From Bacteroidota bacterium (lineage in GTDB: Bacteria; Bacteroidota; Bacteroidia; Chitinophagales; Chitinophagaceae): a DNA stretch of 6,643 nt. Position numbers and translations under genes: made by a program. Within the stretch, counting starts at the first letter, position 1. Each line of letters starts with the position of its first letter. The stretch covers positions 1 to 6,643 of the forward strand of contig JAEWJV010000180.1 of NCBI GenBank assembly GCA_023386395.1, in the 5' to 3' direction. Shown here one piece after another: positions 1-5,884 of the stretch. Under the pieces are notes generated by a model that searched no databases, was not told the DNA's origin, and worked only from the letters and a program-made list of their open reading frames with translations.

Positions 1-1615
1 GGTTAAAGCTGGTAGTAATATCGCCGCCGGCATTGTATATATAATCATTCAGGTCTGAATAAAATATACTTCCTGTTTTTTGGGACAATGTGTTTGATAA
101 CAAAGCAAGGTATGGCGCCGTATCGTCTCCTGCTGCCTGGTTGTATTGTAAGCGTCTTTGTTTGGGAAGATATTGATCGAGAATGGTGAAGCTGCCAAAC
201 CAGTTAATCTTGCTTTTCAGCGATGGAATATTGTGCTCGCCATTTAACTGCGTATTGAAAAAAGTATTATTTCTGAAAGCATATTCATAGGCTTTTATGT
301 TTTCGCCGGTTTGTGCATTCGATTCAAAATCTTTACCTGTACGCAGGGTTGTATAATCAGAAGAATTTGTATTAATAATATTTCTGAAAGAAATCTTATG
401 GTTGCTGTTAAGTTTTAAAGAGAAGTTGGCCAACGCACCCCATAAAACATCGTTTGAATAACGGTTGTTATGATACCGGAATGAAGGATCGGCTTTTGTT
501 CCATCTATATTATAGAAGCTGTTGTTGTAATCAAGATTTCTCAAACTCCTGTTATAGGTAACAGAGATAACGCCGCCGAGGTTTTTATCTTTCAATACCT
601 TGCTTGCAAAGCCGGAATTAAACTGGAAAGTTTGTCCAAGTGTTGGCAAAAAACTGCCTTTCTTTTGGGGCGCCCAGCTGCCTGAAGCTACCGGTGTGCC
701 GAGCTGTGTTTTTTCACTGTTGCCTAATACTGAAAACTGGTTTTTTGTGGGGAAGTTACCTGGCAAAGCCCTTGTGCCATCATCAATGCCAAGCCAGTCA
801 AGCTTTCCGCCTCTATATATATAAAAATCTTTGCCAATGGTATTGGTGTTGAAATTGGTACCCGCCTGCACGTTCATAAAATTCCTTGAAGGAATATCTT
901 TTGTATTCACCTGTATTAAACCGCCTGCCCATTCTGCAGAATATTCAGGTATGAAGGTTTTATTTACGATGATATTTTCAACAATAGACGAAGGAAAAAT
1001 ATCGAAGGAAAAAGTTTTCCTGTCGGGTTCCGTGCTGCTTAACAAAACACCGTTAAGCATGGCCTGGTTATAGCGGTCGCTTAAGCCGCGCACCACAATA
1101 TATTTGCCTTCCTGCATTGATAAGCCTGTAACACGTTTTAAAGCTTCACCGGTATTTTTATCGGGAGAACGTCTTATGGCTTCTGCAGAAATTACCTGGG
1201 CTACGGCATTTGTATTTTTCTGAAAGCTGATAAGCGCATTGGTGCTTTCCCTGCGTGCAGAAGTTTTTACCGTTACTGCCTGCAAATCATTGCTGGATGC
1301 TGTAAGGTTAATGTTTAAATCTTCTGTTGATCCGGGTATAATACCACTTATTGTTTTAGCAGTGAAGCCCACTGCAGATACTTGAATGGTAATGCTGTCT
1401 TTTGCGCTTATGTTTAATGTAAAATGGCCATCAACATCAGTAACAGTGCCTGCGGTGCTGCCGGCCACTTTAATACTGGCGCCTGTGATGGCATGGTTTG
1501 ATTCATCAACCACCCGGCCTGCTATTCTACCTGTTTGAGCCTGTGCCGGTAACGAGGTAATAAATATCAGAAAGATGATTGAAAGTATTCTTGCTGCCAA
1601 ATTTCCACCTTGCAT
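1..1615 (-). CDS. TonB-dependent outer-membrane receptor, N-terminal 538 residues (runs off left edge)
   Basis: This frame is open from an ATG at 1615 to the window edge. The product should be an outer-membrane beta-barrel importing a substrate with energy from TonB-ExbB-ExbD; the substrate cannot be told from sequence. Residues 1-26 form a signal peptide (hydrophobic ILSIIFLIFIT, cleavage after AQA). Residues about 29-106 are a carboxypeptidase-like regulatory beta-sandwich (GRIAGRVVDE, GTVTDVDGHF). LQAVTV (111-116) is a possible TonB-box-like segment. Residues about 125-240 are the plug, with GEALKRVTGLSMQEG, YIVVRGLSDRYN, LNGV, EPDRKTFSFDIFP and AGGLIQVNTKD. The rest is barrel, rich in alternating aromatic/polar strands. 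The plug lacks the SusC signature and no SusD-like gene is visible, so this is a non-SusC receptor. Complete relatives usually run to about 900 residues, so the C-terminal barrel is missing. There is no Shine-Dalgarno, as is usual in Bacteroidota. The gene is divergent from the flippase. Confidence 0.95.
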   Translation of the reverse strand, partial: MQGGNLAARILSIIFLIFITSLPAQAQTGRIAGRVVDESNHAITGASIKVAGSTAGTVTDVDGHFTLNISAKDSITIQVSAVGFTAKTISGIIPGSTEDLNINLTASSNDLQAVTVKTSARRESTNALISFQKNTNAVAQVISAEAIRRSPDKNTGEALKRVTGLSMQEGKYIVVRGLSDRYNQAMLNGVLLSSTEPDRKTFSFDIFPSSIVENIIVNKTFIPEYSAEWAGGLIQVNTKDIPSRNFMNVQAGTNFNTNTIGKDFYIYRGGKLDWLGIDDGTRALPGNFPTKNQFSVLGNSEKTQLGTPVASGSWAPQKKGSFLPTLGQTFQFNSGFASKVLKDKNLGGVISVTYNRSLRNLDYNNSFYNIDGTKADPSFRYHNNRYSNDVLWGALANFSLKLNSNHKISFRNIINTNSSDYTTLRTGKDFESNAQTGENIKAYEYAFRNNTFFNTQLNGEHNIPSLKSKINWFGSFTILDQYLPKQRRLQYNQAAGDDTAPYLALLSNTLSQKTGSIFYSDLNDYIYNAGGDITTSFN

Positions 1616-1633
1616 AGTTAGTATTTATGGCTG

Positions 1634-1662
1634 CAAAGATGTTACGCTATAATTACCTCAAT
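1634..1662 (-). promoter_or_regulatory. Bacteroidota-type promoter for the TonB-dependent receptor
   Basis: Read on the minus strand, ATTG (1659-1662) is followed by a 17-nt spacer and then CATCTTTG (1634-1641), a one-mismatch version of the Bacteroidota -7 box TAnnTTTG. The box lies 18 nt upstream of the receptor ATG, so the leader is short and A/T-rich. The spacing fits the TTG/TAnnTTTG architecture known for this phylum. The assignment rests on motif and position only. Confidence 0.5.
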
Positions 1663-1688
1663 GTTATGCTAATGTTACGGCAATGTTA
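1638..1688 (-). repeat. 11-bp-phased TAACATT direct-repeat array, probable regulator binding site
   Basis: On the minus strand TAACATT occurs at 1682-1688, 1671-1677 and 1660-1666. A degenerate copy, TAATTAT, is at 1649-1655, and TAACATC is at 1638-1644. Every step is exactly 11 bp (7-bp core plus 4-bp spacer), so all copies face the same side of the helix. The array covers the -33 region and reaches into the -7 box of the receptor promoter. OmpR/PhoB-family response regulators bind tandem 11-bp direct repeats of this kind; the E. coli PHO box is a 7+4 repeat and the B. subtilis PhoP box uses TTAACA-like repeats. That a PhoB-like protein binds here is inference. Confidence 0.55.
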
Positions 1689-1696
1689 CCAATGTG

Positions 1697-1729
1697 AATG
1701 GTGAAATAATGGTGAATGTATGCGGTGAA
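1697..1729. repeat. Second short direct-repeat set, AATGGTGAA, upstream of the receptor promoter
   Basis: On the plus strand AATGGTGAA occurs at 1697-1705 and 1708-1716, again 11 bp apart. A partial third copy (GGTGAA) is at 1724-1729, 13 bp after its counterpart in the second. It lies directly upstream of the TAACATT array with a different core word, so it may be a separate operator or an eroded extension of the same array. Confidence 0.35.
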
Positions 1730-1831
1730 AAATTTGTTGAAGCTTTCATTAACGGGCCTGCTATATAGTATAAGTCTGAAGCTTTAAAATATTATTATCC
1801 GTGTTGCCGCAGGCGGCTGTTGCCCAATCAT

Positions 1832-1839
1832 TATTTTTG
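1832..1839 (+). promoter_or_regulatory. -7 box (TATTTTTG) for the flippase gene
   Basis: TATTTTTG is an exact match to the Bacteroidota -7 consensus TAnnTTTG and ends 16 nt before the TTG start at 1856, so the leader would be only about a dozen bases. No well-spaced TTG (-33) is present: the nearest are at 1804-1806 (25-nt spacer) and 1820-1822 (9-nt spacer). A perfect repeat TGTTGCC (1802-1808 and 1818-1824) brackets a short GCCGC/GCGGC dyad just upstream and could be an operator. Confidence 0.45.
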
Positions 1840-1855
1840 CCGAAACATTTTTTGA

Positions 1856-3370
1856 TTGAGCAGTATTAAACAACTGGCGGGACAAACTTTCTGGTATGGC
1901 GTAAGCGGTATAGCAGCAAGGTTTATTAATTATTTATTAACGCCGTACCTTACTTATTCTGCGCTTATTTCCACGGCAAACTATGGGCAGATGACTGCAA
2001 TGTATGCAGCCATTCCCTTATTCAATGCCATTTTTACCTATGGTATGGAGACAACTTATTTCCGGTTTATGCGCAAAGATGTGGATCATGAATCGGTGAA
2101 TAACACATCTACTATCAGCCTGCTTATAAGCTCTGTTGTATTAACAATTGTGCTATGGTTAAACCAGGACTGGCTTGCCAAAGCCACATCGCTTGCAGAA
2201 TTCCCGCTGCTGGTGCAATTAAGCATTATCGTTATTGGCCTTGATGCGCTTTCAACCATTCCGTTTGCACGGCTGCGGTATGAAGGCAGGCCCAGGTTGT
2301 TTGCACTTATAAAAATTGCAAACATTTTAATCAATATAGGTTTTACGGTTTTCTTCCTGAGCTATTGCCCGGCAAAAGCAAAAGCCGATCCCAACAGTTG
2401 GGCGATTATAATTTACAGGCCCGATCTTAATCCTATTACCTATGTTTTATTTGCCAATGCACTGGCTTCTTTGTGTACCTTATTTTTATTAGGTAAGTGG
2501 ATATTACCCAAACGCTGGAGTTTTAATACTGCATTATGGTTAAGCATGATGGCTTATTCGCTGCCCATGCTTGTGGCTAATTTAGGCGGCACCATCAACG
2601 AAACCTTCGACAGGCTTATGCTGGGCTGGTGGCTGCCAAATGCCAATGGCTATGCAGATGAACAACGCGGTATTTATGGCGCCTGTTATAAGCTATCTAT
2701 TCTTATCACACTATTCATCCAGGCTTTCAGAATGGGCGCTGAGCCTTTCTTTTTTAAACAGGCTGAAAGCGATAACCCACAAAAGACTTACGCCCGTGTT
2801 ACCAAATTTTTTGTTATAACAGTGGCGGTAATGTTTTTGGGTGTTACTTTATTCCTGCCCGTGTGGCGGTATTTTATTGATGAAAAATATTGGGACGGGT
2901 TAAGGGTGGTCCCCATTCTTTTACTGGCCAACATGAGCCTTGGTATTTATTATAATCTCAGCATCTGGTATAAACTCACTAATAAAACAATGGCAGGCGC
3001 TGCGATTACGTTAATCGGTACTGCTATAACCATTGTTATCAATTACTTTTTTATTCCAAAGTACAGTTATGTTGCATCAGCATGGGCAACTCTTTTATGT
3101 TATGCAAGCATGATGGTAATAAGTTTTATATGGGGCCAGAAAGAATATTACGTGCCTTATGCATGGAAAAAATTGCTGGCGTATATAATTATTTCTGTTT
3201 TGATTTTCTTTTTACATAATATGATTACAGGCTTTTATGATAATATTATATTCAGCTTAACCATTGCAGTGTTGTTTATACTTGCCTTTATATTATTTAT
3301 TATAAAGATTGAAAAGAAAGAATTTGTTCAGTTTCCTGTTATAGGCGGGCTGGTAAAAAAATATTTTTGA
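1856..3370 (+). CDS. Polysaccharide/oligosaccharide flippase (MOP superfamily, Wzx/PST-like)
   Basis: This 504-residue integral membrane protein should flip lipid-linked sugar units across the inner membrane for envelope polysaccharide assembly. About 14 hydrophobic segments can be placed, near residues 11-31, 44-64, 86-103, 119-139, 148-170, 193-214, 228-245, 276-294, 315-337, 351-370, 378-400, 405-427, 438-456 and 463-485. The N-terminus (SSIKQLAGQTFWYGVSGIAARFINYLLTP) has the form seen in Bacteroidota polysaccharide biosynthesis proteins, and length and helix count fit the family. Charged loops such as FDRLMLGWWL (251-260) and FRMGAEPFFFK (291-301) are also typical. The start is TTG: an in-frame TGA lies immediately upstream at 1853-1855, and the next Met codon would remove the first helix. 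No glycosyltransferases flank it, so the substrate is unknown. It is monocistronic and converges on the peptidase gene. Confidence 0.92.
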   Translation: MSSIKQLAGQTFWYGVSGIAARFINYLLTPYLTYSALISTANYGQMTAMYAAIPLFNAIFTYGMETTYFRFMRKDVDHESVNNTSTISLLISSVVLTIVLWLNQDWLAKATSLAEFPLLVQLSIIVIGLDALSTIPFARLRYEGRPRLFALIKIANILINIGFTVFFLSYCPAKAKADPNSWAIIIYRPDLNPITYVLFANALASLCTLFLLGKWILPKRWSFNTALWLSMMAYSLPMLVANLGGTINETFDRLMLGWWLPNANGYADEQRGIYGACYKLSILITLFIQAFRMGAEPFFFKQAESDNPQKTYARVTKFFVITVAVMFLGVTLFLPVWRYFIDEKYWDGLRVVPILLLANMSLGIYYNLSIWYKLTNKTMAGAAITLIGTAITIVINYFFIPKYSYVASAWATLLCYASMMVISFIWGQKEYYVPYAWKKLLAYIIISVLIFFLHNMITGFYDNIIFSLTIAVLFILAFILFIIKIEKKEFVQFPVIGGLVKKYF

Positions 3371-3387
3371 CAGGATATTATGTTGTC

Positions 3388-3432
3388 GCCACAGATGCAC
3401 AGATGTTATTTTTTTATTTGTGCATCTGTGGC
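3388..3432. terminator. Strong inverted repeat between convergent genes, probable bidirectional terminator
   Basis: GCCACAGATGCACA (3388-3401) is perfectly complementary to TGTGCATCTGTGGC (3419-3432), giving a 14-bp stem. Up to four more inner pairs are possible if G-U is allowed, around a T-rich loop. It sits 17 nt after the flippase stop and 19 nt before the peptidase stop, where a shared terminator is expected. The left arm contains a perfect tandem octamer, CACAGATG CACAGATG (3390-3405). There is no clean U-run after either arm (AATTTATTC on plus, ACAACATAAT on minus), so it is not a textbook intrinsic terminator and may instead belong to a dispersed repeat family. Confidence 0.55.
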
Positions 3433-3451
3433 AATTTATTCAGATGATTAA

Positions 3452-4750
3452 TTATTTCGCGTCCCAAACATTATTGCTTTTATCCGTATCCGCATCATGC
3501 ACTTCGCCCAAAACAATCTTTGCTATTTTTTTGCTTGAAGTAAAGCTGATAGAAGTTTCATTGCACTTTTCCCAAACAGCAATACTTTGATGAAGGCTTT
3601 GTGTTGTTCCGTCATTATAATAAACAGTGAGGTGAATGGGAACAGGTTTACTACCTTTCATTATAACCGTAACAGTAATGTTGCTGCCGTTTTGTTTTAC
3701 GTCGCCGATGGCAAGATCGGGATAACCACGGTCATAAAACCATTTTTGCCAGAACCAGTTTAAGTTTTTGCCGCTGCCCGCATTCATACAGTTGAAAAAA
3801 TCAAGTGGTATGGGATGTTTGCCATGCCATTGCTCAATATAATAATGCAAAGCTTTTGTAAACAAAGCATCACCCAGCATGTCTTTTAAATACAGGTAGG
3901 CCATTGCAGGTTTTGCATAAGCATTTAAAAAATAATTTTCACCTTTTTGTCCTGTGCTTAATGCAGTAATGGGTTCATCAAAATCGTAACCGGCGCTGTG
4001 GTTATACGCGCTCATGCCATAATCATCCACAATAGAAGAATCAATCATCGGTGAAATAACCCATTCCCCGATAGAAGCCCAGCCTTCATCCATCCAGGCA
4101 TATTTTGTTTCATTTATACCCATATAAAACGGGAACATCGTATGAAAGATTTCATGATCGGTTAATGCAATGGCATCTGTTTTATCTTCAAGCGGGTTAT
4201 CATTTACCATCATGGGATATTCCATCTGGTCCAGGCCGTCAAATACGGTTTCATGTGAATAAGGGAAAGGCCATGCAGGAAATGTAAAACTCATGCTCTC
4301 CACTGTTTTTCTTGCATAATCTATTACATCGTAATAGTCTTTATGCTGTGGATTGAAAACGGCATCAACCCTTGTTCTTCTCTGTGTGGTTTTATCAACC
4401 ACAAGGCTGCTTGCATACCATATATAATGATTACTGGTGGCGAATACAAAATCCGTTACACTATCTGCTTTAAATTTCCATGTATTGTGAGCATTTTGGG
4501 CCGTTACGTTGCCGGCATTTAAATCGCTTGTATCAATTACTTTGGTGCTGTTATCACTCTTTTCTGCTGATATGATGCGCTGCGCAATCGCAGGTGTATA
4601 CACTTCGCTGGCATTCAGCAAATCACCGGTTGCACAAACAATATAGTTTTTTGGAACCGTAATATTTACATCGAAAGAGCAGAAATCGTTATACATTTCT
4701 AAGTGACCTGTATAAGGCGTCCTGTTCCACCCGTCAATATCATCGTACAC
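3452..4750 (-). CDS. M1-family zinc metallopeptidase, C-terminal catalytic part (frameshifted gene)
   Basis: This is the downstream frame of a gene that begins at 5307. Residue numbers are from the apparent start, a GTG at 4750 that is really an internal valine (VYDDIDGWN). MEYPM (176-180) corresponds to the substrate-binding GxMEN region. HEIFH (199-203) plus Glu222 is a complete HExxH-x18-E zinc site, with Glu200 as catalytic base. KYAWMDEGWA around Glu222 and the helical region to about 340 fit gluzincin aminopeptidases. A beta-sandwich follows (about 345-420). Nothing is missing after the frameshift. The protein should hydrolyse peptides from their N-terminus in the periplasm, but on its own this part has no signal peptide and lacks most of the N-terminal beta domain. 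Joined to the upstream frame it gives about 617 residues, a normal length for Bacteroidota M1 enzymes of this type. It is the last coding segment before the convergent terminator. Confidence 0.9.
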   Translation of the reverse strand: MYDDIDGWNRTPYTGHLEMYNDFCSFDVNITVPKNYIVCATGDLLNASEVYTPAIAQRIISAEKSDNSTKVIDTSDLNAGNVTAQNAHNTWKFKADSVTDFVFATSNHYIWYASSLVVDKTTQRRTRVDAVFNPQHKDYYDVIDYARKTVESMSFTFPAWPFPYSHETVFDGLDQMEYPMMVNDNPLEDKTDAIALTDHEIFHTMFPFYMGINETKYAWMDEGWASIGEWVISPMIDSSIVDDYGMSAYNHSAGYDFDEPITALSTGQKGENYFLNAYAKPAMAYLYLKDMLGDALFTKALHYYIEQWHGKHPIPLDFFNCMNAGSGKNLNWFWQKWFYDRGYPDLAIGDVKQNGSNITVTVIMKGSKPVPIHLTVYYNDGTTQSLHQSIAVWEKCNETSISFTSSKKIAKIVLGEVHDADTDKSNNVWDAK

Positions 4751-5307
4751 AGCAATTCGCGGAAAAAGAAATAGGCAATGAATGCAGAACTGTCGTCAAC
4801 CATTCCGGTTCTCTGATGAGAGGTTTTGTTGAGTGTGTAAGAAAAATCAAGATGCAGGTTCATTTTCTGCCCGGGTATTAATGAAAGATGATGCAGGCTC
4901 ATATTTGTATTTTTCGGCTCAATTATATTTTGACTGTTGCCATTAACAGAAAGATTGGTGATTTGAACGCCATCGGTTAAATCAGCCGTGTCAATTGGCG
5001 AATCGCGTTGAGAACCCTTTTTATAAAGATTGGGATAAAGCTTGAAAAGGATTTCCTTTAATGTATCAGGACTATTATTTACATACAAAATGTCTTCATT
5101 GCCCGATATAACTCTTGTTACAGGATTGAAGTTTACATGTATATTATAGTGCGCCGTGTTTTGCCAATAGTTTTTACCAGGCTTACCATCCGCAGAACGG
5201 GTTTGCTTGTTATAAGCAGCTTCATAATTTCTTGCAACAGGCAATGTTTGTGCATTCAGTTGTGCACTAACAGACAAGGTAAGTAAACATGCTAAGAACA
5301 CTTTCAT
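4699..5307 (-). CDS. M1-family metallopeptidase, N-terminal part with signal peptide (frameshifted gene)
   Basis: The true start of the peptidase is the ATG at 5307. Residues 1-19 form a signal peptide (FLACLLTLSVSAQLNA, cleavage before Gln20), which sends the enzyme to the periplasm or beyond. Residues about 47-181 match the N-terminal beta-saddle of M1 peptidases: NYWQNTAHYNIHVNF, ISGNEDILYVNNSPDTLKEI, FKLYPNLY, then DSSAFIAYFF. In relatives the next residues are P-Q/R-x-A-V-Y-D-D-I-D-G-W; here the frame instead reads RELLCTM and runs into a stop at 4699. Residues after about 181 are therefore out-of-frame translation. Fifty-two bases overlap the other half. Without the second half this product has no active site. 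The best reading is one gene, 3452-5307, broken by a recent mutation or a sequencing error. Confidence 0.88.
   Translation of the reverse strand: MKVFLACLLTLSVSAQLNAQTLPVARNYEAAYNKQTRSADGKPGKNYWQNTAHYNIHVNFNPVTRVISGNEDILYVNNSPDTLKEILFKLYPNLYKKGSQRDSPIDTADLTDGVQITNLSVNGNSQNIIEPKNTNMSLHHLSLIPGQKMNLHLDFSYTLNKTSHQRTGMVDDSSAFIAYFFFRELLCTMILTGGTGRLIQVT
4763..4767 (-). other. Frameshift site in the M1 peptidase gene (T5 run)
   Basis: On the minus strand the coding sequence reads TAT TTC TTT TTC CGC GAA. Family-like sequence (FFPRIAVYDD) is restored by removing two T residues (TTC TTT CCG CGA ATT GCT), or by adding one T, which gives FFFPRIAVYDD. The A5 run on the plus strand, followed by GAAA, is a plausible site for a length error. 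The slip needed is -1, but C-TTT-TTC is a poor slippery heptamer because the P-site tRNA would re-pair with CTT. Confidence 0.8.
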
Positions 5308-5357
5308 GCGCTAAAAATAATACAGCGCAGGTTTATTGCAGCAACATTCCCGATGAA

Positions 5358-5384
5358 ATTATGTTATTAACACATCAACATAAT
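5358..5384. promoter_or_regulatory. Palindromic operator-like dyad upstream of the peptidase gene
   Basis: ATTATGTT (5358-5365) and AACATAAT (5377-5384) are perfect 8-bp inverted arms separated by 11 bp, so the half-site centres are 19 bp apart. It lies about 50-77 bp upstream of the peptidase ATG. A dimeric transcription factor could bind such a dyad. The arms are A/T-rich, so chance is a real alternative. Confidence 0.3.
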
Positions 5385-5465
5385 GTCAATATAATTATTA
5401 CCAGCAATTAGATTGGAAATTTAAGCTTTTAAAGATTTGTAATTGGCTTTATCTTATTGAGCAGA

Positions 5466-5508
5466 AACAAAAAGCCTGCAAGGATAATTAAATATCGCTT
5501 GCAGGCTT
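5466..5508 (-). terminator. Rho-independent terminator after the small membrane protein gene
   Basis: AAGCCTGCAAG (5472-5482) and CTTGCAGGCTT (5498-5508) form a perfect 11-bp stem with a 15-nt A/T-rich loop. Read on the minus strand, the stem is followed directly by a T-run (TTTTTGTTTC). That is the arrangement of an intrinsic terminator for minus-strand transcripts. It lies about 20 nt beyond the stop codon of the 80-residue membrane protein and would insulate the peptidase gene from it. Confidence 0.75.
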
Positions 5509-5527
5509 GTCTATGAAATTAATATTT

Positions 5528-5770
5528 TTAGAAATTTATATACTTTAGAATAATTGCAAAAATACCAATTGCTATCGCCCAAATGGTTCGCTTAATGATT
5601 TCTTTTTTGTCCATCTTATTAGCAAATATTAAAACAATAATTGCCTCTGCAACCAACATTCCCAAAATGCTATAATATCTGTATGGGGATAATACAGGTA
5701 ATAAGCTAAATCCTATTAATAATACAGCAGGAATTGTTGCTATTAGCGAAAATTTTTGATTTCGTGTCAT
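5528..5770 (-). CDS. Small membrane protein of unknown function (80 residues, three helices)
   Basis: The family was not recognised. The frame starts at an ATG at 5770 and ends with TAA. Three hydrophobic segments stand out: about residues 8-26 (LIATIPAVLLIGFSLLPVL), 33-51 (YSILGMLVAEAIIVLIFAN) and 61-77 (RTIWAIAIGIFAIILKY). A short basic loop, NKMDKKEIIKR, lies between the second and third. There is no cleavable signal peptide. The first helix follows a basic N-terminus (TRNQK), and the KxxDKKEIIKR loop is the most positive segment and so probably cytoplasmic. Alternating hydrophobic helices and basic loops, and a proper terminator downstream, support a real gene. By eye it is more A+T-rich than its neighbours, which may reflect its phenylalanine/isoleucine/lysine content or acquisition. 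It is flanked by gaps of over 100 bases on both sides, so is probably transcribed alone. Function remains open. Confidence 0.65.
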   Translation of the reverse strand: MTRNQKFSLIATIPAVLLIGFSLLPVLSPYRYYSILGMLVAEAIIVLIFANKMDKKEIIKRTIWAIAIGIFAIILKYINF

Positions 5771-5884
5771 GTGGTAAATTTTTTAGTGGCCTATACAATG
5801 CCGGTACGATGTTTCAATACTTGAACGACATCCATCAGCAGCAATTTACGATAAACATTTTTTATAAATAACGCATTGCTGTTC

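Larger units (their letters stand above)
5308..5527. other. Intergenic region between the peptidase and the small membrane protein
   Basis: No coding frame is visible. The segment holds a dyad (5358-5384) and a terminator hairpin (5466-5508), each listed separately; the rest is A/T-rich. No exact TAnnTTTG box was found on the minus strand ahead of the peptidase ATG. A sigma-70-like pair, TTGACA then a 17-nt spacer then TAACAT, overlaps the dyad, but this is not the usual promoter form in the phylum, so the peptidase promoter remains unassigned. Confidence 0.4.

Noticed and set aside
600..1073. Three short plus-strand open frames of 70-80 codons
   Set aside because: They lie entirely inside the receptor gene on the opposite strand, whose translation carries clear plug-domain motifs throughout. 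They have low-complexity, non-protein-like composition.
1..1615. SusC-type receptor of a polysaccharide utilisation locus
   Set aside because: The plug has RGLSDRYN and EPDRKTFSFDIFP rather than the SusC plug signature, and no SusD or glycoside hydrolase is visible.
1638..1729. CRISPR array
   Set aside because: Repeat cores are 7-9 bp with 2-6 bp spacers, far too short for CRISPR repeats and spacers; the geometry is that of regulator binding sites.
2086..2334. 82-codon minus-strand frame inside the flippase gene
   Set aside because: Antisense to well-predicted transmembrane segments; no start context or recognisable motif.
4105..4287. 60-codon plus-strand frame inside the peptidase gene
   Set aside because: It lies opposite the HExxH zinc-site region, which is clearly the coding strand.
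4748..4750. GTG at 4750 as a genuine start of an independent peptidase
   Set aside because: The GTG encodes the conserved valine in the family's A-V-Y-D-D segment; a protein starting there would lack the signal peptide and most of the N-terminal domain.
4755..4775. Programmed -1 ribosomal frameshift in the peptidase gene
   Set aside because: The heptamer C-TTT-TTC does not allow good P-site re-pairing, no stem-loop or pseudoknot stands out downstream, and M1 peptidases are not known to use recoding. Mutation or sequencing error is simpler.
5837..5883. Terminator for the Nudix gene formed by AGCAGCAAT/ATTGCTGTT
   Set aside because: The stem is short with a loop of about 30 nt and no U-run follows on the minus strand.
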